DNA from: Campylobacter concisus
Lineage (GTDB): Bacteria > Campylobacterota > Campylobacteria > Campylobacterales > Campylobacteraceae
Direction: 5' to 3'
Assembly (NCBI RefSeq): GCF_002092855.1
Contig: NZ_LVLC01000012.1
Location: 124,001 to 188,000, forward strand
Length of the DNA: 64,000 nt
The notes beneath the pieces were generated by a model. The model searched no databases. It was not told the DNA's origin and was given only the letters and a program-made list of their open reading frames with translations. Position numbers and translations under genes: made by a program. How positions within the stretch are numbered: the first letter of the stretch is position 1; the number at the start of each line of letters is the position of its first letter. Positions 1 to 8,010 of the stretch are shown one piece after another.

Positions 1-5
1 TTTAT

Positions 6-81
6 GACCCTTTCGTCTAGTGGCTCAGGACTCTACTTTCTCTGTGTAGAAACAGAGGTTCAAATCCTCTAAGGGTCGCCA
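6..81 (+). tRNA. tRNA-Glu (anticodon CTC by standard numbering; irregular anticodon arm)
   Basis: The 7-bp acceptor stem and 5-bp T stem are fully paired, the D arm is of the Glu type (GTC/GAC) and the 3' CCA is encoded. The anticodon arm is irregular: four pairs (33-36 with 46-49) are followed by a T-T mismatch (37/45). Standard spacing then gives CTC at 40-42, with T at position 37 of the tRNA. If the loop is read as 9 nt, TTC (38-40) is also preceded by T. Both are Glu anticodons, so identity is fairly safe but the exact anticodon is not. Confidence 0.85.
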
Positions 82-98
82 GATATTTTTAAATTTTA

Positions 99-174
99 GG
101 TCGCTTAGCTCAGTTGGTAGAGCGCCACCCTTACAAGGTGGATGTCATAAGTTCGAGTCTTATAGCGACCACCA
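99..174 (+). tRNA. tRNA-Val (TAC)
   Basis: A complete cloverleaf is visible: the acceptor GGTCGCT pairs with AGCGACC, the anticodon loop is CTTACAA with anticodon TAC, and the T loop is TTCGAGT. The 3' CCA is encoded. It lies 17 nt after tRNA-Glu and 9 nt before tRNA-Asp, so the three are probably one precursor transcript. Confidence 0.97.
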
Positions 175-183
175 TTTTTAGGT

Positions 184-260
184 GCAGCGGTAGTTCAGTT
201 GGTTAGAATGCCGCCCTGTCACGGCGGAGGTCGCGGGTTCGAGCCCCGTCCGCTGCGCCA
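184..260 (+). tRNA. tRNA-Asp (GTC)
   Basis: The acceptor GCAGCGG pairs with CCGCTGC. The strong anticodon stem CCGCC/GGCGG encloses the loop CTGTCAC with anticodon GTC, and the 3' CCA is encoded. It is the last member of the Glu-Val-Asp cluster. No clear hairpin-plus-T terminator follows it in the next 100 nt. Confidence 0.97.
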
Positions 261-492
261 TCCATTATTCTTTAACTTCCATTTTTCCCAGTTATTGCTA
301 TTCTTAAAAATAGTGTATTTTTTAAAATTTATGCTTTAAAAATTTATACATAAGACAAATTAAAAATAAAATATAAGCTATTACTGTCAAATCGCATATA
401 TTTAAAAATAAATCTTTTTCTAAAATTTCTAAATAATTGATACAAGACAAATCAAAATTAATATTTTTATCTCTAAGTTATCAAAAAATCAA

Positions 493-498
493 TATAAT
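493..498 (+). promoter_or_regulatory. Putative sigma70 -10 element for ribB
   Basis: An exact TATAAT lies about 25 nt upstream of the ribB ATG within very AT-rich DNA, as is usual for Campylobacter, where -35 boxes are weak. A ribosome-binding site AAGGGA follows at about 513-518. The spacer 261-523 holds no ORF, and I could not find the conserved core of an FMN riboswitch in it. Confidence 0.5.
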
Positions 499-523
499 CG
501 TAAAAATTTAATAAGGGAAATTT

Positions 524-1543
524 ATGGCATTTGAAAATGTATTAAAAGCGATTGAAGATATAAAAAATGGCAAAATGGTAATTATGGTAGATGACGAAGA
601 CCGTGAGAATGAAGGAGACTTGGTCTTTTCAGCGGCAAGCAGCGATATGCAAAAGGTAAATTTTGCGATCACTCATGCAAAAGGTGTGCTTTGCCTTGCA
701 ATGGATGAAGCAAATGCAAAAAGACTTGATTTGCCGCTAATGGTTTCTAAAAATACATCCAGTCACGAAACCGCATTTACTGTTACAATTGATGCAAAGG
801 AGGCAACGACAGGCGTAAGTGCTTATGAGCGTGATATGACGATTAGACTTGCTGCTAGTACTGATTCGGTACCTGAAAATTTTGTAAGGCCTGGGCATAT
901 ATTTCCGCTTATTGCAAAAAAAGGTGGTGTCCTCGTTCGCACAGGTCACACTGAAGGATCAGTTGATCTTTGTAAACTTGCTGGCGTTAGTCCAATGGCT
1001 GCGATTTGTGAGATCGTAAAAGAAGATGGCACAATGGCAAGACGTGATTATCTGGAGGAATTCTGTAAAAAATTTAACCTAAATATGATAAGCGTTTCTG
1101 AATTAGTAGAATACAGACTTAGCCACGAAAGCTTAATAGAGGTTTCGCCCGCAAAGAGTGTAAAAATCTGTGGTTTTGAAGCAAAAAGATATGACATAAA
1201 AGATCACGAAAATAAAAATCACGCTGCCTATGTTTTCGGAGAGATAAAAGCGCAAACTAATGTAAAATTTCAAAAAATAAGCAAAGACCATGAGCTTTTA
1301 AGCGGAGATAAGTTTGATAATTTATTAAAATCGTTGGATTTTTTAACTAAAAATGGTGGAGTGTTGCTATTTTTAGACAGCAATAAAAGCGATGCAAGCT
1401 CACAAAAAGATTATGGCATTGGGGCACAAATTTTAAAGTATTTTGACATAAGCGAAATTGAGCTTTTAAGCTCAAATAAAAATAAAGAATTTGTAAGCTT
1501 AGCAGGCTTTGGTCTTGATATAAAAGGCTATAAAGAAATTTAA
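524..1543 (+). CDS. ribB: 3,4-dihydroxy-2-butanone 4-phosphate synthase with degenerate GTP cyclohydrolase II-like C-terminus
   Basis: This enzyme makes the four-carbon precursor of riboflavin from ribulose 5-phosphate. Residues 1-200 carry the RibB signatures: the acidic DDEDRENEGD motif (residues 23-32) and RTGHTEGS (139-146). Residues from about 204 to 339 align in position with the GTP cyclohydrolase II half of RibBA proteins and keep its late elements (DYGIGAQIL and a terminal LAGFGLDI segment). They lack the Cys-rich zinc site (C-x10-CxC) and are shorter than a normal RibA domain. I infer that only the RibB activity is present and that a separate ribA exists elsewhere. A hairpin overlaps the stop codon. 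Confidence 0.93.
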   Translation: MAFENVLKAIEDIKNGKMVIMVDDEDRENEGDLVFSAASSDMQKVNFAITHAKGVLCLAMDEANAKRLDLPLMVSKNTSSHETAFTVTIDAKEATTGVSAYERDMTIRLAASTDSVPENFVRPGHIFPLIAKKGGVLVRTGHTEGSVDLCKLAGVSPMAAICEIVKEDGTMARRDYLEEFCKKFNLNMISVSELVEYRLSHESLIEVSPAKSVKICGFEAKRYDIKDHENKNHAAYVFGEIKAQTNVKFQKISKDHELLSGDKFDNLLKSLDFLTKNGGVLLFLDSNKSDASSQKDYGIGAQILKYFDISEIELLSSNKNKEFVSLAGFGLDIKGYKEI

Positions 1544-1557
1544 ATAGATAGCCTTTT
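1522..1557 (+). terminator. Intrinsic terminator between ribB and panB, probably bidirectional
   Basis: Ten-base arms (AAAAGGCTAT at 1522-1531 and ATAGCCTTTT at 1548-1557) form a hairpin with a 16-nt loop that includes the ribB stop codon. The A-run and T-run ends give a U-tract on both strands. The convergent panB gene ends 34 nt downstream. Confidence 0.6.
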
Positions 1558-1590
1558 GACGCTTTTTATTTAACGCGGATATTAATCATC

Positions 1591-2400
1591 CTAATAGCAA
1601 AATTCTTCACTTGGAAAAATTTTGCCTTTTACATCATTTGCGTAGGATTGCACACTCTTTCTTACAATATCCGCTCCATCAAGATAGCGTTTTACAAATT
1701 TTGGCTTAAAGTTCTCGAAAAATCCAAGCATATCAGACCATACAAGTACTTGTCCATCGACATTTACTCCGGATCCGATACCAATAACTGGCACATGAAC
1801 CTGCTTTGTTATCTCGCTAGCCACGCTACTCATCGTACCTTCAAGCAAGATGCCAAATGCTCCAGCTTGCTCAAACGCCAAAGCCTCTTCAATTAGTTTT
1901 TTTGCCTCGATCTCGCTTCTGCCTTTTATCTTATAGCCACCTTCAAATTTATAAAACTGAGGCTTTAAGCCAATGTGAGCCATAACATTTATGCCCTCTT
2001 CGCAAAGGCGTTTTACTAAATTTACTTGATGTATGCCAACTTCGAGCTTTACCGCATCGGCATTTGTCTGTTTGAAAAATTTCATCGCATTTTTTATCGC
2101 TTGCTTTTCATCTGTGTAGCTACCAAATGGCATATCGGCCATGATAAAAGTATTTTTAGCTCCATTACAAACTGCCTTTGTATGATAAAGCATGGTATTC
2201 ATGTCCGCACTTATCGTGCTTTCTTGCATATTAAAACTCATATTTAAGCTATCGCCAACCAAAATAATATCAGCATAATCATCAAAAAGCTTAGCAAATA
2301 ACGCATCATAGGCTGTTATCATTACAATAGGCTCAATGCCTTTTTTATTTTTTATATCATTTATGCTTAGTTTTTTCTTCTGAGTTTTTTCATTTTTCAT
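1591..2400 (-). CDS. panB: 3-methyl-2-oxobutanoate hydroxymethyltransferase
   Basis: PanB transfers a hydroxymethyl group from methylenetetrahydrofolate to alpha-ketoisovalerate to give ketopantoate for pantothenate and CoA. Family motifs are present: MITAYDALFAKL, the metal-binding LVGDSLNM segment, MADMPFGSY, and a C-terminal VIGIGSGVNVDGQVLV. The protein is about 269 residues, normal for PanB. I chose ATG 2400 because GGAG sits six bases upstream; an alternative TTG at 2412 would place that Shine-Dalgarno inside the gene. No panC or panD is adjacent. Confidence 0.95.
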   Translation of the reverse strand: MKNEKTQKKKLSINDIKNKKGIEPIVMITAYDALFAKLFDDYADIILVGDSLNMSFNMQESTISADMNTMLYHTKAVCNGAKNTFIMADMPFGSYTDEKQAIKNAMKFFKQTNADAVKLEVGIHQVNLVKRLCEEGINVMAHIGLKPQFYKFEGGYKIKGRSEIEAKKLIEEALAFEQAGAFGILLEGTMSSVASEITKQVHVPVIGIGSGVNVDGQVLVWSDMLGFFENFKPKFVKRYLDGADIVRKSVQSYANDVKGKIFPSEEFCY

Positions 2401-2486
2401 TGCAAGCTCCAAGGATTTTTAGCTAAAAGGCTAACAATTTTATCAAATTTTTGCTACAATTACGCCAATTTCTTAAGGACATAAAA

Positions 2487-2891
2487 ATGGGTATATTAAA
2501 AAGGCTTGAAATAGATTACTCTTATGATATAGTTGAAGAATTTTTATCTCACTATGCTTTAATGTGCGATTTACTCGAGCCTTTGATAATAAATTTAGGA
2601 AGAGCTGATAAATATAAAGATAGCATCTTAGAGCTTACTAGGATTTTTCATAATATTAAATCAGCAGCAGGATTCATGCATCTTGATCCGATATTAAAGC
2701 TTACAACTTTAGCTGAAGAGATAACTCAAGAGGCAAGAAGTCTAAAAGGGCCAGCAAATGATAAATTTATAGATTGGTTACTACTTATTAGCGATCAGTT
2801 TAATAAATATAAAGATGACGTCGAGAACGATTTTGAATATTTTAGTGTTCTTGAACCAAAAATCATTGATGTGCCTGCAAAACTTAACTAA
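2487..2891 (+). CDS. Stand-alone HPt (histidine phosphotransfer) domain protein
   Basis: This is a 134-residue all-helical protein. It carries the HPt signature around His55 (FHNIKSAAGFMHL), equivalent to the phosphorylated histidine of CheA P1 and phosphorelay HPt domains. There is no kinase, receiver or membrane segment, so it should act as a cytoplasmic phosphotransfer module in trans. The start at 2487 is supported by AAGGA (about 2475-2479); the longer reading from 2451 lacks a ribosome-binding site. No cognate kinase is next to it: neighbours are panB (divergent) and ssrA. The partner is unknown. Confidence 0.75.
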   Translation: MGILKRLEIDYSYDIVEEFLSHYALMCDLLEPLIINLGRADKYKDSILELTRIFHNIKSAAGFMHLDPILKLTTLAEEITQEARSLKGPANDKFIDWLLLISDQFNKYKDDVENDFEYFSVLEPKIIDVPAKLN

Positions 2892-2917
2892 ATAATTCAC
2901 TAACCATTTTATTTTTT

Positions 2918-3276
2918 GGGAGCGACTTGGCTTCGACAGGAGCAGAGTGTATACGGTGGCACGTCGCTTTGAGCAAAGCGTAAAAAGCTCAAATTAAATT
3001 TAAACGCAAACAACGTTAATTTCGCTCCTGCTTACGCTAAAGCTGCGTAAGTTCAGTTGAGCCTTGCTTAGTCTAATTCTAGCTAGGACAAAAGCGAGCA
3101 ATTTAGCTAGAGTAGGCTCGCAAAGTGACTGCTTGCTAGCTGAAATTTTAGTCTTAGTCTAAATTTTGGTTTTGGAAAGTGAGCCTTTTTAGATGAAATT
3201 TTCACTTTTGCTAAGCGTGTAGAGGCTGTATGCATTTTGTTTTTGGACAGGGGTTCGATCCCCCTCGCTTCCACCA
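2918..3276 (+). ncRNA. ssrA: tmRNA (ssrA), tag ANNVNFAPAYAKAA
   Basis: This RNA rescues stalled ribosomes and tags the nascent peptide for proteolysis. The 5' end GGGAGCGA pairs with TCGCTTCC near the 3' end to make the tRNA-like acceptor, and the T arm is GGGG-TTCGATC-CCCC with encoded CCA. The tag frame runs from GCA at 3006 to TAA at 3050 and encodes ANNVNFAPAYAKAA, close to the tag I recall for C. jejuni (ANNVKFAPAYAKAA). Paired segments between the tag and the 3' domain fit pseudoknots. The gene is one-piece, not permuted. Confidence 0.97.
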
Positions 3277-3324
3277 TTCTTTTTATTTACACTACAAATA
3301 CAAAATTTATCAGATAAATAGAAT

Positions 3325-4212
3325 CTAAAAGAGCTCTTCTGACTCGAAATAATTTTGTGAAATATTTCGCTCTTTTTCATTGGTATTTACATGAAGCACA
3401 TAATAGCCTATTTGTGTGTTGCTAGCGTCTATTAGTGGCACCACGCAAAAGTAGTGTGTTTTATAAACGTAAAATTCATATTCTTTAAAATTAATATCAC
3501 GCAAAAAACCTACGATATTTAAATTTGCACTGCTTAAATTTTCGATGTAATAATCATTTAAAATTTGATCACTTGGAATGCTTTTACGTGATGGCATCTT
3601 GTCTTTTGCCAAAAGAACAAATAGATCAATTCCTTGCTTTTTAAAATAATTTCCAAGTGAGTCAAAATTTAATAAAACCTCGATGTTGCCAATAATTTTA
3701 CCATCACGTATTACGTTTGAGACAGCCCTTATATGCGTTCCAGCATACCACGCCTCGATGCCGACCATGGGCTTGTTTTGATGCCTTGACTCTTGTACTA
3801 AAAACCTACTACTAGCGATCATATCGCCATATCTGTTTAGATCCCAGCTCCTTACATAGCTTTTTAGATCTTTATCATAAATGTGAAGCTTAATGTTGTT
3901 ATACATCGATGCTGCGCCAAGGGTTTTGGTTAAATTTTCGATATTTTTTATACATTCATCGCGACTTTGCCCTAGCAAGCACATTTGTATAGACTCATTT
4001 TGAGCAAGCAAGATAGAGATCGCCATTGATGAAAATTTCTCATCATCTATGCTTTTATTAAGCTGTTTTACCTGGTAATCAAAAAAGACTCGCATATTAT
4101 TTTGCATCTTTTCAGCCATATAAGAGCTGTAAAGAAAGTAAAAAAGCCCTCCAAGTACTATGATAAAGATAAAAACGATATAGACATTAAGATATTTTTT
4201 ATATTTATTCAA
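3325..4212 (-). CDS. Membrane-anchored Cache-type sensory domain protein without output domain
   Basis: The 295-residue protein has one N-terminal transmembrane helix (about 9-30). An extracytoplasmic region follows that resembles the Cache domains of bacterial chemoreceptors and kinases, including a helical stretch and segments such as GIEAWYAGTHIRAVSNV and GNIEVLLNF. There is no second membrane helix and no MCP, HAMP, kinase or cyclase module. It could sense a small ligand for a partner protein, or be a receptor remnant. It overlaps the HIT gene by 8 nt and so is probably cotranscribed with it. Function is not assigned. Confidence 0.7.
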   Translation of the reverse strand: MNKYKKYLNVYIVFIFIIVLGGLFYFLYSSYMAEKMQNNMRVFFDYQVKQLNKSIDDEKFSSMAISILLAQNESIQMCLLGQSRDECIKNIENLTKTLGAASMYNNIKLHIYDKDLKSYVRSWDLNRYGDMIASSRFLVQESRHQNKPMVGIEAWYAGTHIRAVSNVIRDGKIIGNIEVLLNFDSLGNYFKKQGIDLFVLLAKDKMPSRKSIPSDQILNDYYIENLSSANLNIVGFLRDINFKEYEFYVYKTHYFCVVPLIDASNTQIGYYVLHVNTNEKERNISQNYFESEELF

Positions 4213-4576
4213 AACTAGCCCTTAACTTTTCTTCTAAAAATTTTGCAAATTTATTAAATTCTGGCAACACAAGCTCGCTTTTTCTTTTTGGATTAGCCCA
4301 AACGCTATCTGGGAAAAATGCATCGTCACTAAATCTAGCAATAACATGAATATGCACGTGTGGCACGTAGTTTCCAAAGCTTGCAATGTTTATTTTGGTT
4401 GGTTTATAAAACTCAAGCATCGCCTTTTCGCTTATAAGCATCGCTTCAAATAGCCTAGCCCTACTCGCTTCATCACAATCGCTTAGCTCGCGAAATGGCT
4501 TAATGGTAAAAATTTTTATCCAAGGAAGCTCATTGTCTTCACGCTCGATTTTTATAAATTTATCTTCATAGATCAT
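4205..4576 (-). CDS. HIT-family nucleotide-binding/hydrolase protein
   Basis: This is a 123-residue histidine-triad protein with the motif PHVHIHVIARF near residue 85, which holds the nucleophilic histidine of HIT hydrolases and transferases acting on nucleotide phosphates. The N-terminal part includes a typical ELPWIKIF strand. I chose ATG 4576, which has AGGAG at a good distance; a longer frame upstream would run into the permease gene and lacks a ribosome-binding site. The substrate cannot be told from sequence. Confidence 0.88.
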   Translation of the reverse strand: MIYEDKFIKIEREDNELPWIKIFTIKPFRELSDCDEASRARLFEAMLISEKAMLEFYKPTKINIASFGNYVPHVHIHVIARFSDDAFFPDSVWANPKRKSELVLPEFNKFAKFLEEKLRASFE

Positions 4577-4590
4577 ATTTGCTCCTATTT

Positions 4591-5631
4591 TTATACGAAA
4601 TTTCTCTCTCTTAAAAGCGTATAAAGCTTGATAGTCGAGATAAAAAATGTCACGATCGCTGGTCCAAGGATCACGCCCCAAAACCCAAATGTCGTGATGC
4701 CTGCAAGCATCGCAAAGAATATAAGAAGCTCATTTATCTTTGTTGGTATTTTAACCAGCTTTGAGTTTATAAATTTAATAACAAGTGGCTTTAAAAGCGT
4801 ATCAGCTGCAAATGAGATCACTACGATCGTATAAATTGCGATAGTTATCGCTGCTGCTATGTTGCCATTTGCAAACTCATAAATGCTAATAGGTCCCCAT
4901 GCCAAAATACCACCAACAACTGGAATAAGCGAAGCAAAGCTAAAAAAGATGCCAGTTAGCACGCCGTCATAGCCGTAAAAGCTTGTGACAATAGCAAATA
5001 AAAAGCCTTGGATTATCATATTTGCGATGGTTGAATAAAAAACGACACTCATCACATTGCCAACCTCGCTTAAAATAGACTCTGTGTCATCTTGTTTTAG
5101 AGGAAGTGTATATTTTAGATAGCTGATGAGGTCATTGCCATAAAGATTGCAAAAGAAGAAAAAGACCAAAATAATGATCATATCAATGCCAAATTTAAGG
5201 CTTAACTTACCCAGGCTTGCAAGATTTGTCGCAAGTTGAGAAAAAAGCATTTTAATATCAAGTCCGCCGATAAATTCTTTTATCTTTGGCTCTAAAAAAT
5301 TTATCGACTCAGGCATCCTAAAATCATAATTTTTGATAAATTCGATAGTCTTTGTAACATTGTTTATATCAAAGCCAGCCGCGTATTTTGCGATCTCAAC
5401 TACCGCATAAAGAAGTGGGGCGATAAATAAGCAAAGAAGCACAGATGTGGTAAGAGCCGATGAAAGCGTCTTGCGGTTTTTAGTGAGCGATAAAAATGCG
5501 ATTTGGACATTTGAAACCGCGACAGCAAGCAGTGCTGCGATAAAAATGTCAAGTAGATATGGTTTAAAAAGATAGACCACTAAAGCCAAAGCACAAAATA
5601 CAAAAATTCCAAAAAATAGTCTATTGTTCAT
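4591..5631 (-). CDS. AI-2E/PerM family permease
   Basis: This 346-residue integral membrane protein has two helices at the N-terminus, a hydrophilic middle region with amphipathic segments, and a C-terminal helix cluster with the family pattern PVVGGILAWGP and GFWGVILGPAIV. The PerM/TqsA family exports small molecules, and members have been linked to AI-2 or Na+/H+ transport; the substrate here is unknown. It is the first gene of a short minus-strand run (permease, HIT, Cache protein) and has its own -10 element 23 nt upstream and an AAGGGAG ribosome-binding site. Confidence 0.85.
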   Translation of the reverse strand: MNNRLFFGIFVFCALALVVYLFKPYLLDIFIAALLAVAVSNVQIAFLSLTKNRKTLSSALTTSVLLCLFIAPLLYAVVEIAKYAAGFDINNVTKTIEFIKNYDFRMPESINFLEPKIKEFIGGLDIKMLFSQLATNLASLGKLSLKFGIDMIIILVFFFFCNLYGNDLISYLKYTLPLKQDDTESILSEVGNVMSVVFYSTIANMIIQGFLFAIVTSFYGYDGVLTGIFFSFASLIPVVGGILAWGPISIYEFANGNIAAAITIAIYTIVVISFAADTLLKPLVIKFINSKLVKIPTKINELLIFFAMLAGITTFGFWGVILGPAIVTFFISTIKLYTLLRERNFV

Positions 5632-5653
5632 CTTGCTCCCTTAAAATGGGGTA

Positions 5654-5659
5654 ATTATA
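5654..5659 (-). promoter_or_regulatory. Putative -10 element for the AI-2E permease run
   Basis: On the minus strand the sequence GCTATAATTACC contains TATAAT 23 nt before the ATG at 5631, followed by AAGGGAG. The leader would be only about 15 nt. No strong -35 box is seen. Confidence 0.45.
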
Positions 5660-5847
5660 GCAAATTTATCAAAGCTGTTCATTTGCTTCCCAAATTTGCT
5701 AAATCTCTTTGCCATCAAGCTTGCAAAGCTAGCAAGTACGGCTAGGCTTTTGGCATTTTTAGCATGCTACTGGCGCTTAGTAAATTTAGATAAATTTATA
5801 GTTTTACGCAAAATTTCTAGCTCAAAAGCTCCTACAAATTTAGACTT

Positions 5848-6927
5848 TTACGTGCATTGAAAATTTGCCCCGATAATCTCGCATTCATCACAGACTTGAA
5901 CATATATAGTTCCCTCGCCATCTACTAGACTTCCAAAAGGAATTTGTGCTAGATATTTCATGCTTTTGCTGCATTTTGGACATTTTAAATACTCAGCATC
6001 TTGCTCCCACTGCGGATATCCTCCAAGCAAAATTTCGCTATCTATCATATACGAGTAGTGAGCGCAAACCTCGCTGGCTAGCTCGAAATTTTGCCCATCT
6101 AGCGTTGCCACAGCATCTCTTAAATAGTCCTCACTCTCGCCCTCGCCCACTACCTCAGTTTGCACGCTATTGCCATCATTTTGGCAAAAATACTGCACCA
6201 AGCCCACACATGTTGGGCAAAATTTAAGCACAGCATCGTTTTTTAGCTCTAGTCCGAGTCGCTTTAGACTCTCTTTTTTGATGATAAATTCCAGCATCTC
6301 ACCGCTACAAAATTTACATTTTTCATCGCTTAGTGCTTTAAATTTAATGCTTGTATCTACGTTTTGGCTTGGCCCACATGTAAAACACCTATCAAAAACT
6401 AGGCTTTTTATCTTACCACTCTCGTCAAAGCTCCAGCCAGCAACCTTGGCGTATGCGTCAGTATCGACGTGAAGCTTTGCCTTCCATGGCTTTGGCGCCT
6501 TATAGAGCTTAAAAAATAGCTCCCTCACCACCTCATCACCCTGCCATGCAAGTGCGCAAAGGATATGATTTATTTTTACGATATTTTCAGCGCCATTTAG
6601 ACTATTTATGAGCTCATCTCTTACATCACTTGAGGCGTTTTTGTAAATTTCAAATGGATAGTATTCACACTCTTTGGTTACTTCTCTTATTATCTGCTCG
6701 TCGCAAATGCCGTGCAGGTAGAAAATATAGACAAGATCGCTATAAATTTCATCATATTTGCCTATCTCGTCTGTGTGAGCTAGGACATTTTTTAGCTTTT
6801 GCTTAATCTCAGCCTCGCTTAAGCCTTGATAAAACTCCAGCTTCTCTTTTTGCCTGCAATCATAGCAGATCCCATCAAAGTAAATCGTCCTTTGCTCGCA
6901 CCTAGGACAAAGATGTGGCTCACCCAT
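5848..6927 (-). CDS. Cys-rich zinc-ribbon protein with C-terminal DUF1963/YwqG-like segment
   Basis: The 359-residue soluble protein has several Cys pairs: CPRC and CYDC near the N-terminus, CFTC, CKFC and CPTC in the middle, and CPKC and CDEC near the C-terminus, consistent with several zinc ribbons. The last third (ILLGGYPQWEQ, then CPKCSKSMKYLAQIPF, then GTIYVQVCDEC) resembles the DUF1963 fold seen in YwqG-like proteins, often immunity or housekeeping proteins of unknown role. It lies 23 nt downstream of ruvB and is probably cotranscribed with it. Function unknown. Confidence 0.75.
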   Translation of the reverse strand: MGEPHLCPRCEQRTIYFDGICYDCRQKEKLEFYQGLSEAEIKQKLKNVLAHTDEIGKYDEIYSDLVYIFYLHGICDEQIIREVTKECEYYPFEIYKNASSDVRDELINSLNGAENIVKINHILCALAWQGDEVVRELFFKLYKAPKPWKAKLHVDTDAYAKVAGWSFDESGKIKSLVFDRCFTCGPSQNVDTSIKFKALSDEKCKFCSGEMLEFIIKKESLKRLGLELKNDAVLKFCPTCVGLVQYFCQNDGNSVQTEVVGEGESEDYLRDAVATLDGQNFELASEVCAHYSYMIDSEILLGGYPQWEQDAEYLKCPKCSKSMKYLAQIPFGSLVDGEGTIYVQVCDECEIIGANFQCT

Positions 6928-6950
6928 TTTTGCTCCAAATTTAAATTTCG

Positions 6951-7961
6951 CTACTCAAAAAGCCCTTTTTCGATATCGATCTTGACATTAAAGGTCTCAA
7001 AGCACTTCGCACTAGCGATCCTGCCCTTTGCGGTGCGCTCGATAAAGCCATTTGCAAGCAAATATGGCTCGATGACATCCTCAACCGTGCCCTCGTCCTC
7101 ACTAAGTGCCGCAGCTATCGTGCTAAGACCCATAGGACGGCGCCTTGCTTGCATCAAAATTTCTAAATACCTAATATCCATCTCGTCAAATCCAAGTGAA
7201 TTTACACCAAGTGCGTTAAGTCCCTCTTTTGCGCGCTCGTGGCTGATGATTAGCTCGTCATTTACCTCGGCAAAGTCGCGAATTCGCTTTAATAGTCTAA
7301 GAGCGATCCTTGGCGTGGCACGTGAGCGTTTGGCGATCTCAAGCGAGGCGTTTTTATCGCACTCTTTGCCAAGCTTAGCTGAGGCGATCTGCACGATACG
7401 GCTTAGCTCGCTGCTTGTATAAAACTGCAGCCTAAAATCCATACCAAAGCGGTCTCTTAAAGGCGCCGAGATCATGCCAGCACGAGTGGTGGCACCGATC
7501 AGCGTAAATTTTGGCAAGTCTATTTTGATGGTCTGAGCAGCTGGTCCTGAGCCAATTATAATATCAAGCCTAAAGTCCTCCATCGCAGGATAGAGCACCT
7601 CTTCGATAGCTGGGCTTAGGCGGTGGATCTCGTCGATAAAAAGCACGTCGCCCTCTTGTAAATTTGTAAGGATCGCCGCAAGATCACCACTCTTTTCTAT
7701 CATAGGCGCTGCGGTCATTTTGATGCTTACGCCCATTTCGTTTGCGATGATGTGAGCAAGGGTAGTTTTACCAAGTCCTGGAGGGCCATAAAATAGCACG
7801 TGATCTAGGCACTCATTTCGCTTTTTGGCTGCTTTTATAAAGACATCTAAATTTTGCTTGATCTTTTCTTGTCCGATGTAGTCTTCAAATTTTGTCGGTC
7901 TAAGCGAGACTTCAAAGTCATTTTCAAAGCTTACTTTTTCGATTTCAACGATTCTATCCAA
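6951..7961 (-). CDS. ruvB: Holliday junction branch-migration ATPase RuvB
   Basis: RuvB is the hexameric AAA+ motor that drives branch migration with RuvA before RuvC cleavage. The 336-residue protein has Walker [10 protein letters not shown], Walker B with DEIHRLSP, sensor 1 GATTRAG, an arginine-finger region (APLRDRFG), and the C-terminal winged helix with [11 protein letters not shown] and RTAKGRIA. The start is a TTG at 7961 with AAGGA upstream. ruvA and ruvC are not in the window. Confidence 0.97.
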   Translation of the reverse strand: MDRIVEIEKVSFENDFEVSLRPTKFEDYIGQEKIKQNLDVFIKAAKKRNECLDHVLFYGPPGLGKTTLAHIIANEMGVSIKMTAAPMIEKSGDLAAILTNLQEGDVLFIDEIHRLSPAIEEVLYPAMEDFRLDIIIGSGPAAQTIKIDLPKFTLIGATTRAGMISAPLRDRFGMDFRLQFYTSSELSRIVQIASAKLGKECDKNASLEIAKRSRATPRIALRLLKRIRDFAEVNDELIISHERAKEGLNALGVNSLGFDEMDIRYLEILMQARRRPMGLSTIAAALSEDEGTVEDVIEPYLLANGFIERTAKGRIASAKCFETFNVKIDIEKGLFE

Positions 7962-8010
7962 AGTTTTTCCTTCTAAATTTAAGGCTTCATTTTACGCTTT
8001 TATGCTTAAT

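Noticed and set aside
261-523. Possible FMN riboswitch before ribB
   Set aside because: The spacer is almost pure AT and lacks the conserved RFN core and its paired arms.
3189-3380. 63-aa minus-strand frame across the 3' end of ssrA
   Set aside because: It is antisense to the tRNA-like domain of tmRNA; its composition reflects the RNA gene and there is no ribosome-binding site.
4628-4834. 68-aa plus-strand frame opposite the AI-2E permease
   Set aside because: It is a shadow of a conserved membrane protein with no ribosome-binding site.
6170-7422. Long plus-strand frames opposite the zinc-ribbon and ruvB genes (100 and 198 aa)
   Set aside because: They are antisense shadows of strongly recognised genes, rich in Ser and Leu as expected for opposite-strand reading, without start signals.
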